Of a stretch of DNA of 64,000 nucleotides, positions 1 through 9,213 are shown piece after piece (the stretch's first letter is position 1; each line of letters begins with the position of its first letter). A program made the position numbers and the translations under genes. Under the pieces are notes generated by a model. The model saw only the letters and a program-made list of their open reading frames with translations, did no database searches and was not told the origin of the DNA. The stretch is from an uncultured Ruminococcus sp. (GTDB lineage: Bacteria > Bacillota > Clostridia > Lachnospirales > Lachnospiraceae), in contig FMEL01000018.1 in the NCBI GenBank assembly GCA_900066355.1, positions 11,539-75,538 of the forward strand, read 5' to 3'.

Positions 1-20
1 AATTTGTCTGTGAATTTCAT
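1..20 (-). CDS. Start of a downstream ABC-system gene (partial)
   Basis: An ATG at position 20 on the minus strand follows a strong AAGGAGG ribosome site with normal spacing and opens a frame reading MKFTDK before the window ends. It lies 14 bases downstream of the ABC-2 permease stop. In gliding-type (GldA/GldF/GldG) ABC clusters a GldG-like auxiliary protein commonly follows the permease, so that is the likely identity, but it rests on context only because too little protein is visible. Confidence 0.45.
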
Positions 21-34
21 TGTCTCCCACCTCC

Positions 35-898
35 TTAATTCCAGCGTCTCTTGGCAATCGACTGTACGGTCAGGAATAAGCATACTGCGATTACAGACAC
101 GAAATACAGAATTCCTTTTACATCGAAAATTGCATTTGCAAAGTTGTCAAAATGACTGCTCAGGTTAAAAATGTCCAGTACTTTCTGGATTCCGCCTGAG
201 AAAAAGCCGGAATTCACGACATAAACGATCACAAGTGCAATTTCTCCGACCACACAGACAACTGCAGAAATCAGGAAATTTTTGATCATGGTGTAGATTA
301 TGATTGCTGCTGCCAGAATCAGAAGTCCGAATGTAATGCATGTGGAAAGTGCTCCTTCGGAGAAGAAAGAGGAAATTCCGTTCATCATATAAAAGGCAAA
401 CAGAATGACAAAGGTCAGCACTGCCGCAATGACCTGACTTTCGGTAAGGGATGAAATAAACACACCGATAGCAAGGTTTGCACAGCCCAGAAGGAAAAAT
501 CCGAGGATTGCCGTATAAGCAGCTCCCAGAGATACCGTACCAAATTTTGTCATAAGTAATGGATAAAAGCACATGATCAGCATCGGAATCGCAAAGATCG
601 TAACCAGTGCAAAATATTTGCCGATAACGATTTTTTCTACAGATACCGGTGCAGTAAGGAGCAGCTGATCTGTTTTCTGTTTACGTTCTTCTGCAAGAAC
701 TCTCATGGTAAGGATCGGTACACTGATCAGGAATACGAATGTCAGTGCACTCAATGTATATTCAAAACGTGGGTATGCCGCTCCGAGCTGATATGCGGAA
801 AAATAAATACCAGTCAGAAGCAGGATAAAAAATATAAACAAATATCCGATCATGGATGTAAGATAACTTCTCAGCTCTCTTTTATATACTGCGATCAT
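35..898 (-). CDS. ABC-2 type permease (GldF-like)
   Basis: This 287-residue integral membrane protein has about six hydrophobic spans and the N-terminal pattern AVYKRELRSYLTSMIGY followed by LAEERKQKTDQLLLTAPVS, typical of the permease of gliding-motility-type ABC exporters. It should form the membrane channel for the ATPase encoded just upstream, with which it overlaps through an ATGA stop/start (895-898), implying translational coupling. The following gene starts 14 bases after its stop, so three genes form an operon. The substrate cannot be read from the sequence; relatives are annotated generally as ABC permeases. Confidence 0.85.
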   Translation of the reverse strand: MIAVYKRELRSYLTSMIGYLFIFFILLLTGIYFSAYQLGAAYPRFEYTLSALTFVFLISVPILTMRVLAEERKQKTDQLLLTAPVSVEKIVIGKYFALVTIFAIPMLIMCFYPLLMTKFGTVSLGAAYTAILGFFLLGCANLAIGVFISSLTESQVIAAVLTFVILFAFYMMNGISSFFSEGALSTCITFGLLILAAAIIIYTMIKNFLISAVVCVVGEIALVIVYVVNSGFFSGGIQKVLDIFNLSSHFDNFANAIFDVKGILYFVSVIAVCLFLTVQSIAKRRWN

Positions 899-1941
899 TT
901 ATCTTCCCCCTCCTTTTTGTCTGTTTCTCCATTCTGTGCTTCCAGGATTTTTTCAGCTTCCCCGGCACTGTTTACTTCCATCTTTTTATCTGAAGTCTTT
1001 GATTTTTTATCATCCTCAGTCAGTTCAAGGAAGATTTCCTCCAGGGATACTTTCCTGGACTGCATCTCAAGGATCGGACACTTCGCATCTGCCATTTTGA
1101 AGAATACTTCTTCACGGACATCACAGTCCTCATTTGTGGAAACAGTTACATTCCATGCATACTCTTCTTTTGCGTCGGCTGCAGTGACATTCTTCACACC
1201 CTCAATCTGTCCGAGTGCCGTGCAGATCTTGTCTTTCTCACCTTTTACGATCAGATTCAGGGTATTAGATCCTTCTGCAAGTTTTCCGAGGTTCTCCGGT
1301 GTATCACTGGCAACAAGTTTACCATGTGAAATGATCAGTACGTAATCGCATACGGCACTTACCTCTGAAAGAATATGGGAACTCAAAATCACCGTATGTT
1401 TTTCCTTAAGACTCTTGATCAGATCACGAATTTCAATGATCTGTTTCGGGTCAAGACCAACTGTAGGTTCGTCCAGAATGATCACTTCCGGATAACCTAA
1501 AATTGCCTGTGCAAGACCGACTCTCTGTCTGTAGCCTTTGGACAGATTTTTGATCAGACGGTTTTTCATGTCTGTGATTTTTACCATTTCCATGACCTCT
1601 GCAACCATGGATTTCTTTTTATCTTTTGGGATTTTTTTGAGATCAGCGACGAAATTCATATATTCCAGCACTGTCATATCGAAATAAAGAGGCGGCATTT
1701 CCGGCAGATAGCCGATACATTTTTTTGCCTGCTCCGGTTCGTCCAGTATATCATGACCGTCGATGGTTACCGTTCCCTCCGTAGATGCTATATAACCGGT
1801 AATCATGTTCATCGTCGTAGATTTACCAGCTCCGTTTGGCCCCAGAAAGCCGTAGATTTTGCCCTTCTCTATTTTAAAAGAAAGGTGGTCAACTGCTGTA
1901 TGGTCTCCATAGCGTTTGACTAGATTGTTTACTTCAATCAC
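895..1941 (-). CDS. ABC transporter ATP-binding protein (GldA-like)
   Basis: This is the ATPase partner of the adjoining ABC-2 permease. It shows Walker A (GPNGAGKST), the ABC signature region (LSKGYRQRVGLAQA), Walker B (VIILDEPTVGLDP) and the H-loop (ILSSHILSEV), followed by a C-terminal extension of about 100 residues ending in a lysine/glutamate-rich tail. An upstream in-frame ATG would allow a 386-residue product. A GTG at 1939-1941 lies about 7 bases after an AGGAGG site and begins directly with the IEVNNLVKRYG core, so I choose it (348 residues). The stop overlaps the permease start. Membrane-associated, on the cytoplasmic side. Confidence 0.88.
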   Translation of the reverse strand: MIEVNNLVKRYGDHTAVDHLSFKIEKGKIYGFLGPNGAGKSTTMNMITGYIASTEGTVTIDGHDILDEPEQAKKCIGYLPEMPPLYFDMTVLEYMNFVADLKKIPKDKKKSMVAEVMEMVKITDMKNRLIKNLSKGYRQRVGLAQAILGYPEVIILDEPTVGLDPKQIIEIRDLIKSLKEKHTVILSSHILSEVSAVCDYVLIISHGKLVASDTPENLGKLAEGSNTLNLIVKGEKDKICTALGQIEGVKNVTAADAKEEYAWNVTVSTNEDCDVREEVFFKMADAKCPILEMQSRKVSLEEIFLELTEDDKKSKTSDKKMEVNSAGEAEKILEAQNGETDKKEGEDK

Positions 1942-2164
1942 AAGTCTCTCCTCCTTTTTCATTGACATAATCGTTTTATTATTTCTGTCTCTATACAAAA
2001 TGAAAGACACCTCCAGGTGAAACAGAGATAGGGGGTACCTGGAAGTATCTTCCATTTAAGAGCCAGATCTTATGTCTGCTCTTGGGATATTCTATGAGAA
2101 AGTTGTGATAAAAATAGGATAAATCTGTGATGATTTTGTGAAAATAAATATTGCTGATTTTCCC

Positions 2165-2887
2165 CTACGCAAGTGGCTCTTTCAGTGGTGTTCCTGCCTT
2201 GCGCGGATAGCGTCCCGGTGTCGTTTTTATTTTCTCGATTACGACAAGAGAACGCTGGATTTCGGAATCAGGAAGGTTAAAATAAACTACATCCTGAATC
2301 TTGCCGCCGAGGATTTTTACTGCCTTTTCTGCCTGCTGCAGTTCTTCCTGCACCGTGCCGGATTTATAGGAAATGAAATGACCGCCGACCTTTACATAAG
2401 GAAGACAATACTCTGACAGCGTTGCCAGATTGGAAACAGCTCTGGATACGCACAGATCATACTGTTCACGATACACCTTGTTTTTTGCAAATTCTTCCGC
2501 ACGTCCATGAATTGCCGTGATGTCTTCAAGCTTTAAGAGTGCAAATGTTTCCTCAAGAAAATTTACACGTTTTTTCAGTGAATCCAGAAGACATGCTTCC
2601 AGATGCGGAAATGCGATCTTGAGCGGAACACCCGGGAAACCGGCTCCTGTACCGATATCCATAATCCTGTTTATTTTGTTCATATCTACGGTCTTCACAC
2701 ATGCAAGGCTGTCCAGAAAGTGCTTTACCAGCACTTCCTGAAATTCTGTGATTCCGGTCAAATTCATGACTTTGTTTTTTTCAACCAGATATTCATAAAA
2801 TGTAATAAACTGCTGTTTCTGCACCTCATTCAGGGTAATGCCAAGTTCCTCACATCCCTGTTCGAGTACCTTCAGATCATAAGCCAA
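2165..2887 (-). CDS. rsmG: 16S rRNA (guanine527-N7)-methyltransferase RsmG
   Basis: RsmG (GidB) methylates N7 of G527 in 16S rRNA using S-adenosylmethionine. The 240-residue protein has the family motifs: a helical N-terminus, the SAM-binding loop IMDIGTGAGFPGVPLKIAFP, LLDSLKKRVNFLEE, HGRAEE and the VSRAV segment. The start is a TTG at 2887, about 9 bases after GGAGG; no in-frame ATG fits. It lies 20 bases downstream of mnmG in the conserved mnmE-mnmG-rsmG order that flanks oriC in many Firmicutes. Loss of RsmG is known to give low-level streptomycin resistance in several bacteria. Confidence 0.96.
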   Translation of the reverse strand: MAYDLKVLEQGCEELGITLNEVQKQQFITFYEYLVEKNKVMNLTGITEFQEVLVKHFLDSLACVKTVDMNKINRIMDIGTGAGFPGVPLKIAFPHLEACLLDSLKKRVNFLEETFALLKLEDITAIHGRAEEFAKNKVYREQYDLCVSRAVSNLATLSEYCLPYVKVGGHFISYKSGTVQEELQQAEKAVKILGGKIQDVVYFNLPDSEIQRSLVVIEKIKTTPGRYPRKAGTPLKEPLA

Positions 2888-2907
2888 TATTTTTTTCCTC
2901 CTCTTTC

Positions 2908-4797
2908 TCAGGAATTTCTTCTGTACTGTTCAAGATATACCAGAAGTACAGAAATATCTGCCGGTGATACACCGGAAATACGGGATGCCTGTCCAATGGA
3001 AATCGGACGGTATGCTTCCAGTTTCTGTCTCGCTTCGATACGCAGACTTCCAACTTTTTCGTAATCAAGATCGTCCGGAATTTTCTTTGCTTCCAGTTTC
3101 TTAAACTGTTCTACCTGTTTGAGCTGGCGTTTGATATAGCCTTCATATTTCAGGTTGATCTCCACCTGCTGCTTCACATCCCACGGAAGCCCCGGTCTTT
3201 CCGGATCGATCGGTGCCAGATCTTCATAATTCAGTTCCGGTCTGCGGATCAGCTCGGCGATTGTTGTACCAGATTTCAGAAGTGTGCTGCCCTTTTCTTC
3301 CAGAAGTTTCTGCACCTGTGGTGTTCCGCCGATTGTTGTATGTTCAGTTCTGTCAATTTCTTTCTGGATGGCTTCTTCTTTTCGAAGAACTGCCTGATAA
3401 GTCTCCTCATCAATCAGCCCTACCTGATAACCTTTCTTACGAAGACGAAGATCTGCATTATCCTGTCTCAGAAGCAGTCGATATTCTGCACGGCTGGTCA
3501 TCATTCGGTACGGCTCATGATTTTCTTTTGTTACAAGATCATCGATCAGTACGCCGATATAAGCCTCGGAACGATCCAATACAAGCTGCTCCTGACCTTT
3601 GATTTCCATTGCTGCATTGATTCCGGCAATCAAACCCTGTGCAGCAGCTTCCTCATATCCTGAACTTCCGTTAAACTGTCCGCCGCTGAACAGACCTTTG
3701 ATTTTCTTAAACTCCAGTGTCGGATAAAGCTGACGCGGATTGATGCAGTCATATTCAATTGCATAGGCATTTTTTACGATTTTTGCATGCTCAAGGCCCG
3801 GAACAGAATGATACATAGCATCCTGTACATCCTCCGGAAGAGAGCTGGACATTCCGCCGATATACATTTCATTCGTATAAAGTCCTTCTGGTTCGATAAA
3901 TACCTGGTGGCGGTTTTTATCTGCAAAACGAACGACTTTATCCTCGATGGACGGGCAGTATCTCGGTCCCGTTCCCTCGATCATTCCGGAATATAACGGG
4001 GAACGGTCCAGATTGTTACGGATAATCTCATGTGTTTTTTCATTTGTATAAGTCAGCCAGCAGGATTTCTGCGGAATCTGTACCGACTCCGGATCCGTAG
4101 AAAAGGAAAACGGCACAACCCTTTCGTCACCAAACTGTTCTTCCATCTTCGAATAATCAATAGTATTTCCTGCAATTCGCGCTGGTGTTCCTGTCTTGAA
4201 ACGAAACATTTCGATTCCGAGAGATTTCAGGGAATCCGTCAGATAATTGGCTGCCTGCAGACCATTTGGGCCTGTATAATTGCTGACATCTCCGTAGATG
4301 CATCTTGCCTTCAGGTATGTTCCTGTACAGAGTACAACTGCCTGACAGTGATAAATGGCTCCGGAATACAGTTTTACACCTGTGATTTTTCCGTCTTCGA
4401 CGATAAGTTCTGTTACTTCTCCCTGTTTGATGGTCAGATTTTCCTGATTTTCCAGAGTTTTTCGCATCTCTGTACTGTATGCCTGTTTATCTGCCTGCGC
4501 TCTTAAGGAATGCACGGCAGGACCTTTGGACTTATTCAACATTTTTGACTGAATAAATGTCTTGTCAATATTTTTACCCATTTCTCCACCGAGAGCATCC
4601 AGCTCTTTTACCAGATGACCCTTTGAGCTTCCGCCTACATTCGGGTTACACGGCATCAGTGCAATACTATCTACGCTTACCGTAAACATCACTGTATCAA
4701 GTCCCAGACGTGCACCGGCAAGTGCGGCTTCACATCCGGCATGTCCTGCACCTACTACTACGATATCACAGGTTTTTTCCAGTGTTTTATTCTCCAT
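2908..4797 (-). CDS. mnmG: tRNA uridine-5-carboxymethylaminomethyl modification enzyme MnmG
   Basis: MnmG (GidA) is the FAD-dependent partner of MnmE; together they install the cmnm5 group on wobble uridine 34 of certain tRNAs. The 629-residue length is normal. The N-terminal Rossmann FAD motif VVGAGHAGCEAALAGARLG, the GSSKGHLVKELDALGGEMG block, the conserved GPRYCPSIEDKV region and the C-terminal SRISGVSPADISVL helix bundle are all present. A GAAGGGAAG ribosome site precedes the ATG. It is 15 bases downstream of mnmE and 20 bases upstream of rsmG, so the three are probably co-transcribed. Confidence 0.97.
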   Translation of the reverse strand: MENKTLEKTCDIVVVGAGHAGCEAALAGARLGLDTVMFTVSVDSIALMPCNPNVGGSSKGHLVKELDALGGEMGKNIDKTFIQSKMLNKSKGPAVHSLRAQADKQAYSTEMRKTLENQENLTIKQGEVTELIVEDGKITGVKLYSGAIYHCQAVVLCTGTYLKARCIYGDVSNYTGPNGLQAANYLTDSLKSLGIEMFRFKTGTPARIAGNTIDYSKMEEQFGDERVVPFSFSTDPESVQIPQKSCWLTYTNEKTHEIIRNNLDRSPLYSGMIEGTGPRYCPSIEDKVVRFADKNRHQVFIEPEGLYTNEMYIGGMSSSLPEDVQDAMYHSVPGLEHAKIVKNAYAIEYDCINPRQLYPTLEFKKIKGLFSGGQFNGSSGYEEAAAQGLIAGINAAMEIKGQEQLVLDRSEAYIGVLIDDLVTKENHEPYRMMTSRAEYRLLLRQDNADLRLRKKGYQVGLIDEETYQAVLRKEEAIQKEIDRTEHTTIGGTPQVQKLLEEKGSTLLKSGTTIAELIRRPELNYEDLAPIDPERPGLPWDVKQQVEINLKYEGYIKRQLKQVEQFKKLEAKKIPDDLDYEKVGSLRIEARQKLEAYRPISIGQASRISGVSPADISVLLVYLEQYRRNS

Positions 4798-4812
4798 TAT
4801 TATCTTCCCTTC

Positions 4813-6186
4813 TTACTTCCCTACACAGAATTTGCTGAATATTTCATTTACAAGATCTTCTCCCACTGACTCTCCTACGATGCGTCCAAGGCTTTCGTAT
4901 GCACTCATCAGATCTATGGAGAAAAAGTCTTCTGCCATTCCCATGTTAATACTTTCTTTTACCAGCCTCAGACTTTCTTTCGCCTCTTCAAGTGCTGCTT
5001 TATGGCGGGCATTTGTAATATATACCTCATCATTAAAAGAAAGTTCTCCATGGAAAAACATACGCCTGATCTCATCTTCAAGCTGTCTGAGTCCTGTTTC
5101 TTCCACAACGGATACAGGAATGACAGGACTTCCTGTTTTTTCTTTTAATTCTTCAATACTCACTGCGGCTTCCAGATCGGTTTTATTGTAGATGACGATA
5201 CTCTTTCGACCGGAAAGAAGTTCCATGATTTCTCTGTCGTTCTCATCAAGCGGAAGTGAAGAATCCACCACATAAAGGATCAGATCCGCATCCTCAGCCA
5301 TCTGTTTTGCCCTGCCGACACCGATTTTTTCCACAATGTCTTCTGTCTCACGGATACCTGCAGTATCAATCATCCGAAGTGTAATACCGTTCAGTGAAAT
5401 ATATTCCTCAAGAATATCTCTGGTCGTTCCTGCGATTTCTGTAACGATTGCACGGTCTTCCCCTACAAGAAAATTAAGCAGCGATGATTTTCCCGCATTT
5501 GGTTTTCCAAGAATGACCGTCTTGATTCCTTCCTGGATCATTCTTCCGTCGTCAGCAGTTTTCAACAGGTCACTTATATTTTCACTCTCTTTTTCCACAA
5601 TTTCAAGTAGTTCCTGTGGATACCCGGTAAGGTCAAAATGCTCCGGATCGTCAAGTGCTGTCTCAATATAAGCAATCTGATGTAGCAGTCTTGCACGGAT
5701 CTCCCGGATTGCTTTCTGCACAGAACCCTTTAATTGCTCGACAGAGCTTTTCAGTGCCATTGAGTTTTTGGCCTGAATAACATCCATTACTGCCTCCGCC
5801 TGCGAAAGATCCAGCCTTCCGTTTAAGAATGCTCTTTTTGTAAATTCTCCCGGTTCTGCGATGATGGCACCGTTTTTCAGTACCGTCTCGAGAACCATCT
5901 TCATGGCATATACACCGCCATGACAATCTATTTCAACAGTGTCCTCACCTGTATATGTGTGAGGTCCTTTCATGATCATAACTAATACTTCATCTACGAC
6001 TTCTTCCCCGTCATAGATAAAGCCATAATGTATCGTATGGCTTCCCACTTCACGAATATCTTTTTTGCCGTTTTTGGAACGGTAAATATTCGCAATCACA
6101 TCCATTGCTTTTTCTCCGCTGATGCGGACGATGCCGATACCCGAAGCACTCATAGCTGTAGAAATTGCTGCAATTGTAGCGTCCAT
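4813..6186 (-). CDS. mnmE: tRNA modification GTPase MnmE
   Basis: MnmE (TrmE) is the potassium-dependent GTPase that works with MnmG on tRNA wobble uridines. The 457-residue protein has the N-terminal formyl-tetrahydrofolate-binding domain (DATIAAISTAMSASGIGIVRISG), a central helical domain, an inserted G domain with GKPNAGKSS, the DTAGIRETED switch II and NKTD, and a C-terminal FCVGK motif, a conservative variant of the family's usual FCIGK with its required cysteine. AGGAGG lies about 4 bases before the ATG. A strong inverted repeat lies between this gene and jag, directly upstream of the ribosome site. Confidence 0.97.
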   Translation of the reverse strand: MDATIAAISTAMSASGIGIVRISGEKAMDVIANIYRSKNGKKDIREVGSHTIHYGFIYDGEEVVDEVLVMIMKGPHTYTGEDTVEIDCHGGVYAMKMVLETVLKNGAIIAEPGEFTKRAFLNGRLDLSQAEAVMDVIQAKNSMALKSSVEQLKGSVQKAIREIRARLLHQIAYIETALDDPEHFDLTGYPQELLEIVEKESENISDLLKTADDGRMIQEGIKTVILGKPNAGKSSLLNFLVGEDRAIVTEIAGTTRDILEEYISLNGITLRMIDTAGIRETEDIVEKIGVGRAKQMAEDADLILYVVDSSLPLDENDREIMELLSGRKSIVIYNKTDLEAAVSIEELKEKTGSPVIPVSVVEETGLRQLEDEIRRMFFHGELSFNDEVYITNARHKAALEEAKESLRLVKESINMGMAEDFFSIDLMSAYESLGRIVGESVGEDLVNEIFSKFCVGK

Positions 6187-6203
6187 ATTTCCTCCTGAAA
6201 AAG

Positions 6204-6276
6204 AAAGATGTTATTCAGGGTAAAAAGCACACGTCAAGCACGTGTTATTCACGCTTTCACCTAGAATAACATCTTT
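6204..6276 (-). terminator. Long hairpin between jag and mnmE (terminator or attenuator candidate)
   Basis: A perfect 13-bp inverted repeat (arms 6204-6216 and 6264-6276, AAAGATGTTATTC type) encloses about 47 bases. These contain a second partial pairing (GGTGAAAGC with GCTTTTTACC on the minus strand) and a small CACG/CGTG hairpin. On the minus strand the closing arm is followed at once by TTTCTTTTTC and then the mnmE ribosome site. This could terminate or attenuate transcription from jag into mnmE, or be a processing or stability hairpin. I do not recognise it as a named RNA family. Confidence 0.5.
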
Positions 6277-6288
6277 TAAAATCATATA

Positions 6289-7233
6289 TTAGTATCTTTT
6301 TAATTTTACAACTACGTGACGGTAAGGTTCTTCACCCTCACTCACTGTCTCAACAAATTTGTTTCCCTGAAGTGCTGAGTGAATGATTCTTCTTTCGTAA
6401 GGATTCATCGGCTCAAGGACTACCGGTTTTCTTGTCTTTTTGACTTTGTAGGCAATTCCTCTTGCCAGATTTTCAAGTGTTTCTTTACGGCGTCTTCTGT
6501 AATCTTCGGTATCCAGTTTTACACGGATGTAATCGGATTTTCCTTTGTTTACAACAAGGCTTGTCAGATACTGGAGGGAATCCAGTGTCTGTCCTCTCTT
6601 ACCGATGAGGATACCCATATCTTCGCCCTCGAAATCAACTTCCAGACAGCCGTCTGTTGTGTTGTATTTGGAAGTGATCGTTACTTCTCCGAGATCCATG
6701 GAAGCAAATACATCTTTCAGGAATACAAGTGCTCTCTCTTCGATATCTTTGATTTCTTCCGGATCTGTAATGATTTCTATTGCCTTTGCAGCTCTGACCG
6801 GTTTTTCTTTTGCAGGTCTTTCCTTCTGTTCTCTGACTGGTTTCTCTCTGGATACTTTTTCTTTGAACTGTTTTTCCCTGACCGGTTTCGGCTGTCTTTC
6901 TTCTTTTGCTTTTTCTGCAGAGGTCTCTTTTTTGGTTTCCGGTGCTTTGGAAACAGATTTCACTGCTGGTTTCTGTACCTCTTTCGCAGTTTCTTCTTTA
7001 AGTGCATCGATCTTAACAGAATCTATGATCTTTTCGATTTCTTTTTCTTCAGAACTTTCTTCCTTTTTGCAAGCTTTAATGATCGCCGGTTTGCTTCCGA
7101 TTCCAAAAAATCCGGAGCTTCCTTCACTCACTACCTGAATATCAAGCTGATCACTGGATACACCCAGTTCAATACATGCCTTGGTAATTGCCTCATTCTT
7201 GGTTTTGGCTGAAAACTGCATATATTCACCCAT
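6289..7233 (-). CDS. khpB: RNA-binding protein Jag/KhpB
   Basis: Jag (KhpB, EloR) is a cytoplasmic RNA-binding protein that affects cell elongation and division in Gram-positive bacteria. The 314-residue protein has an N-terminal Jag_N domain (MQFSAKTKNEAITKAC, SSGFFGIGSKPA), a charged linker of about 100 residues rich in Lys/Glu/Pro (VREKQ, KPVRE repeats), then a KH domain with GILIGKRGQTLDSLQYL and a C-terminal R3H domain (RRRKETLENLARGIA, EPMNPYERRIIH). A second in-frame ATG four codons in exactly begins Jag_N, but the first start has the better purine-rich leader. It follows yidC by 29 bases, the usual pairing. Confidence 0.95.
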   Translation of the reverse strand: MGEYMQFSAKTKNEAITKACIELGVSSDQLDIQVVSEGSSGFFGIGSKPAIIKACKKEESSEEKEIEKIIDSVKIDALKEETAKEVQKPAVKSVSKAPETKKETSAEKAKEERQPKPVREKQFKEKVSREKPVREQKERPAKEKPVRAAKAIEIITDPEEIKDIEERALVFLKDVFASMDLGEVTITSKYNTTDGCLEVDFEGEDMGILIGKRGQTLDSLQYLTSLVVNKGKSDYIRVKLDTEDYRRRRKETLENLARGIAYKVKKTRKPVVLEPMNPYERRIIHSALQGNKFVETVSEGEEPYRHVVVKLKRY

Positions 7234-7262
7234 GATAAAACCCCGCCTTCCCTGTTTTTTAT

Positions 7263-8534
7263 TTATTTCTTCTTATTACGTGCATCAAAATCTCTTACCA
7301 TATTTGCCTTGGCTGTGATACTTCCGGCTTTTGCGTGTGAAGCCTTTTCGTAAGCATCTTCCACCTTCTTCGCACGGCTGTTTTCATCTGTACCACTCAT
7401 GCCCTTGTCAATTTTATTGATGTTTTTGACGCTCTGATGAGCCTGATTGGTGATCTTCTGAGGCGGAAGTCCTTCTTTTGCTCTCTTGGCTTCCATCTTT
7501 CTCATATTTTCATTTACCAGATCATCAATGTTCATCTTGTCCAGATGACGGTTGATCAGAAGCTGCTGGATACTTCTTACGACTGAACTGGCAATCCAGT
7601 AAATACCAAGACCTACCGGGAATGTGAAACAGAAGAATGCGGACATCAGTGGCATAACTGTGTTCATAGTCTTCATGGAGCTTGCCATTGCATTGTTGCC
7701 ATCATTTCCGTTCTGCGTTGCTGCCTGCGGCATAAGCTTTAAGTTGAGCATCTGTGTTGCCCATGATAAAAGCGGAATTGCAAGTGCGGCAATGATAAGG
7801 ATCAGAGATCCTGTCTTAATATAGCTCAGTGGCTGATCCGCAATGTTCAGTACACCAAAAGTCTGCATTTTCTGAATCTCACCAGCTGTTTTGCTGATCT
7901 GATCAGAAAATCCGGAAAACTGACTGATCTTCTGTAAGGATTCCCACTGAGATGGAGACAGCGCATACAGGAAATCTACGATAGAATCTGCATTTTCCGT
8001 AACCTGTCTTACTCGTGTCATCTTGTTATCTGTGATAAATTTATTAATGATATCTGTAAATCCGTCTATTGCAAGGATTTTTGTGCAGACACCGTTAAAT
8101 ACATTGTAAACACTTCCAACATAAGCCGGAATGTTCTGGATTACCTGATACAGGGCAAACAGAATCGGCATCTGGATTGCCAACTGAACACAGCTTCCTG
8201 TCGCAGATACACCATATTTCTGGTATACTGCCTGTGTTTCTTCCTGCATTTTCATCATGGAATCCTGATCTTTTTTTCCCTGGTATTTCTTCTGGATCTT
8301 CTGGATCTCAGGCTGCATGATCGCACTCAGCTTAGAGAATTTCTGCTGTTTGATCTGCAGAGGAGTCATACAAAGGTAAATCAGGATACTGAAAATAATA
8401 ATACAAAGACCGATATTCTGAATTCCAACTGCATCCAGAACCTTGTAGATAGCATTCATGATCCAGCCCATCACTACTGCGATCTGACCAATGATCGGGG
8501 TACCACTCTTAGTAGCCAAAATCATACTTTCCAA
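7263..8534 (-). CDS. yidC: Membrane protein insertase YidC
   Basis: YidC (Oxa1/SpoIIIJ type) inserts and folds membrane proteins. The 423-residue protein has the Gram-positive layout: TM segments near residues 37-58, a cytoplasmic loop with QKFSKLSAIMQPEIQKIQKKYQGKKD, the IQMPILFALYQVI segment, a long loop typical of clostridial forms, three C-terminal TM segments (including FFCFTFPVGLGIYWIASSVV) and a basic C-terminal tail. The start is a TTG at 8534, ten bases after AGGAGG; the next in-frame ATG is 19 bases from it. The gene lies in the conserved rpmH-rnpA-yidD-yidC-jag order. Confidence 0.95.
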   Translation of the reverse strand: MESMILATKSGTPIIGQIAVVMGWIMNAIYKVLDAVGIQNIGLCIIIFSILIYLCMTPLQIKQQKFSKLSAIMQPEIQKIQKKYQGKKDQDSMMKMQEETQAVYQKYGVSATGSCVQLAIQMPILFALYQVIQNIPAYVGSVYNVFNGVCTKILAIDGFTDIINKFITDNKMTRVRQVTENADSIVDFLYALSPSQWESLQKISQFSGFSDQISKTAGEIQKMQTFGVLNIADQPLSYIKTGSLILIIAALAIPLLSWATQMLNLKLMPQAATQNGNDGNNAMASSMKTMNTVMPLMSAFFCFTFPVGLGIYWIASSVVRSIQQLLINRHLDKMNIDDLVNENMRKMEAKRAKEGLPPQKITNQAHQSVKNINKIDKGMSGTDENSRAKKVEDAYEKASHAKAGSITAKANMVRDFDARNKKK

Positions 8535-8604
8535 TTTTCTAGTTCCTCCTGGATTGTCTTATGAAGTATACCGTCCAAGCGGACAGCTTCTGCTCCATTT
8601 AAAC

Positions 8605-8814
8605 TTATGGTACGGGATCATATCCTCCATGAGAAAAAGGATTACAACGTAATATTCTCCATACTGCAAGTAACCCTCCCTTAAACGCACCATATTTTTC
8701 GATTGCTTCCAAACCATATTGAGAACAGGTGGGAATATAAGGACACTTTGTTCTCTTCATCGGTGATATATATTTCTGATAGAGACGTATCAATTTAATA
8801 AGAAGTTTCTTCAT
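8605..8814 (-). CDS. yidD: Membrane protein insertion efficiency factor YidD
   Basis: This 69-residue protein has the complete YidD signature: an N-terminal amphipathic helix (LLIKLIRLYQKYISP), CPYIPTCSQYGLEAIEKYG, and the C-terminal ILRCNPFSHGGYDPVP. YidD is a small membrane-associated protein thought to aid YidC-dependent insertion. Its start lies inside the 3-prime end of rnpA (a 20-base overlap in another frame), the usual compact arrangement, and yidC follows 70 bases later. Confidence 0.95.
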   Translation of the reverse strand: MKKLLIKLIRLYQKYISPMKRTKCPYIPTCSQYGLEAIEKYGAFKGGLLAVWRILRCNPFSHGGYDPVP

Positions 8815-9157
8815 TTACATCATCTCCTGCGATTCCATGCTTCCTCGCCAGATCCATAAATGCTTTCTCTATCTCATGATAGTTGGTACCATTTGCGGAG
8901 TTTCTGGCTATCACTACAATATCAAGATCCTTTTTAAATAAAGATTCATTTAAACGATAGCTTTCCCTTACCAGTCTGGTGATTCTGTGGCGGACCACAC
9001 TATTCCCTACTTTTTTGCTTACTGATATTCCCAGACGATTCTTCATGTGCTGATTTGGCAACACGTACATCACCAGATACCGATTTGCTTTTGATGTTCC
9101 ACGCTTATAAACCTGTTGAAAATCTCTGTTTTTCTTTAAGGACTCTGAGTATTTCAT
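8795..9157 (-). CDS. rnpA: Ribonuclease P protein component
   Basis: RnpA is the protein subunit that helps RNase P RNA process the 5-prime ends of tRNA precursors. The 120-residue protein begins with the family's SLKKNRDFQQVYKRG and carries the RNA-binding RNR-type motif KNRLGISVSKKVGNSVVRHRITRLVRESYR. It is followed, with overlap, by yidD and preceded by rpmH, with which it is normally co-transcribed; a small hairpin lies between them. Confidence 0.96.
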   Translation of the reverse strand: MKYSESLKKNRDFQQVYKRGTSKANRYLVMYVLPNQHMKNRLGISVSKKVGNSVVRHRITRLVRESYRLNESLFKKDLDIVVIARNSANGTNYHEIEKAFMDLARKHGIAGDDVNEETSY

Positions 9158-9186
9158 CGAATCCCCCTTCTTTTATTATAGAAGAA

Positions 9187-9208
9187 AAGACCACATAACT
9201 GCGGTCTT
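9187..9208 (-). terminator. Hairpin between rpmH and rnpA
   Basis: On the minus strand AAGACCGC and GTGGTCTT pair (one G-T) around a 6-base loop and are followed by TTCTTC. This weak terminator- or processing-type hairpin just after rpmH could reduce read-through into rnpA, which is generally needed at lower level than ribosomal protein L34. Confidence 0.5.
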
Positions 9209-9213
9209 ATATC

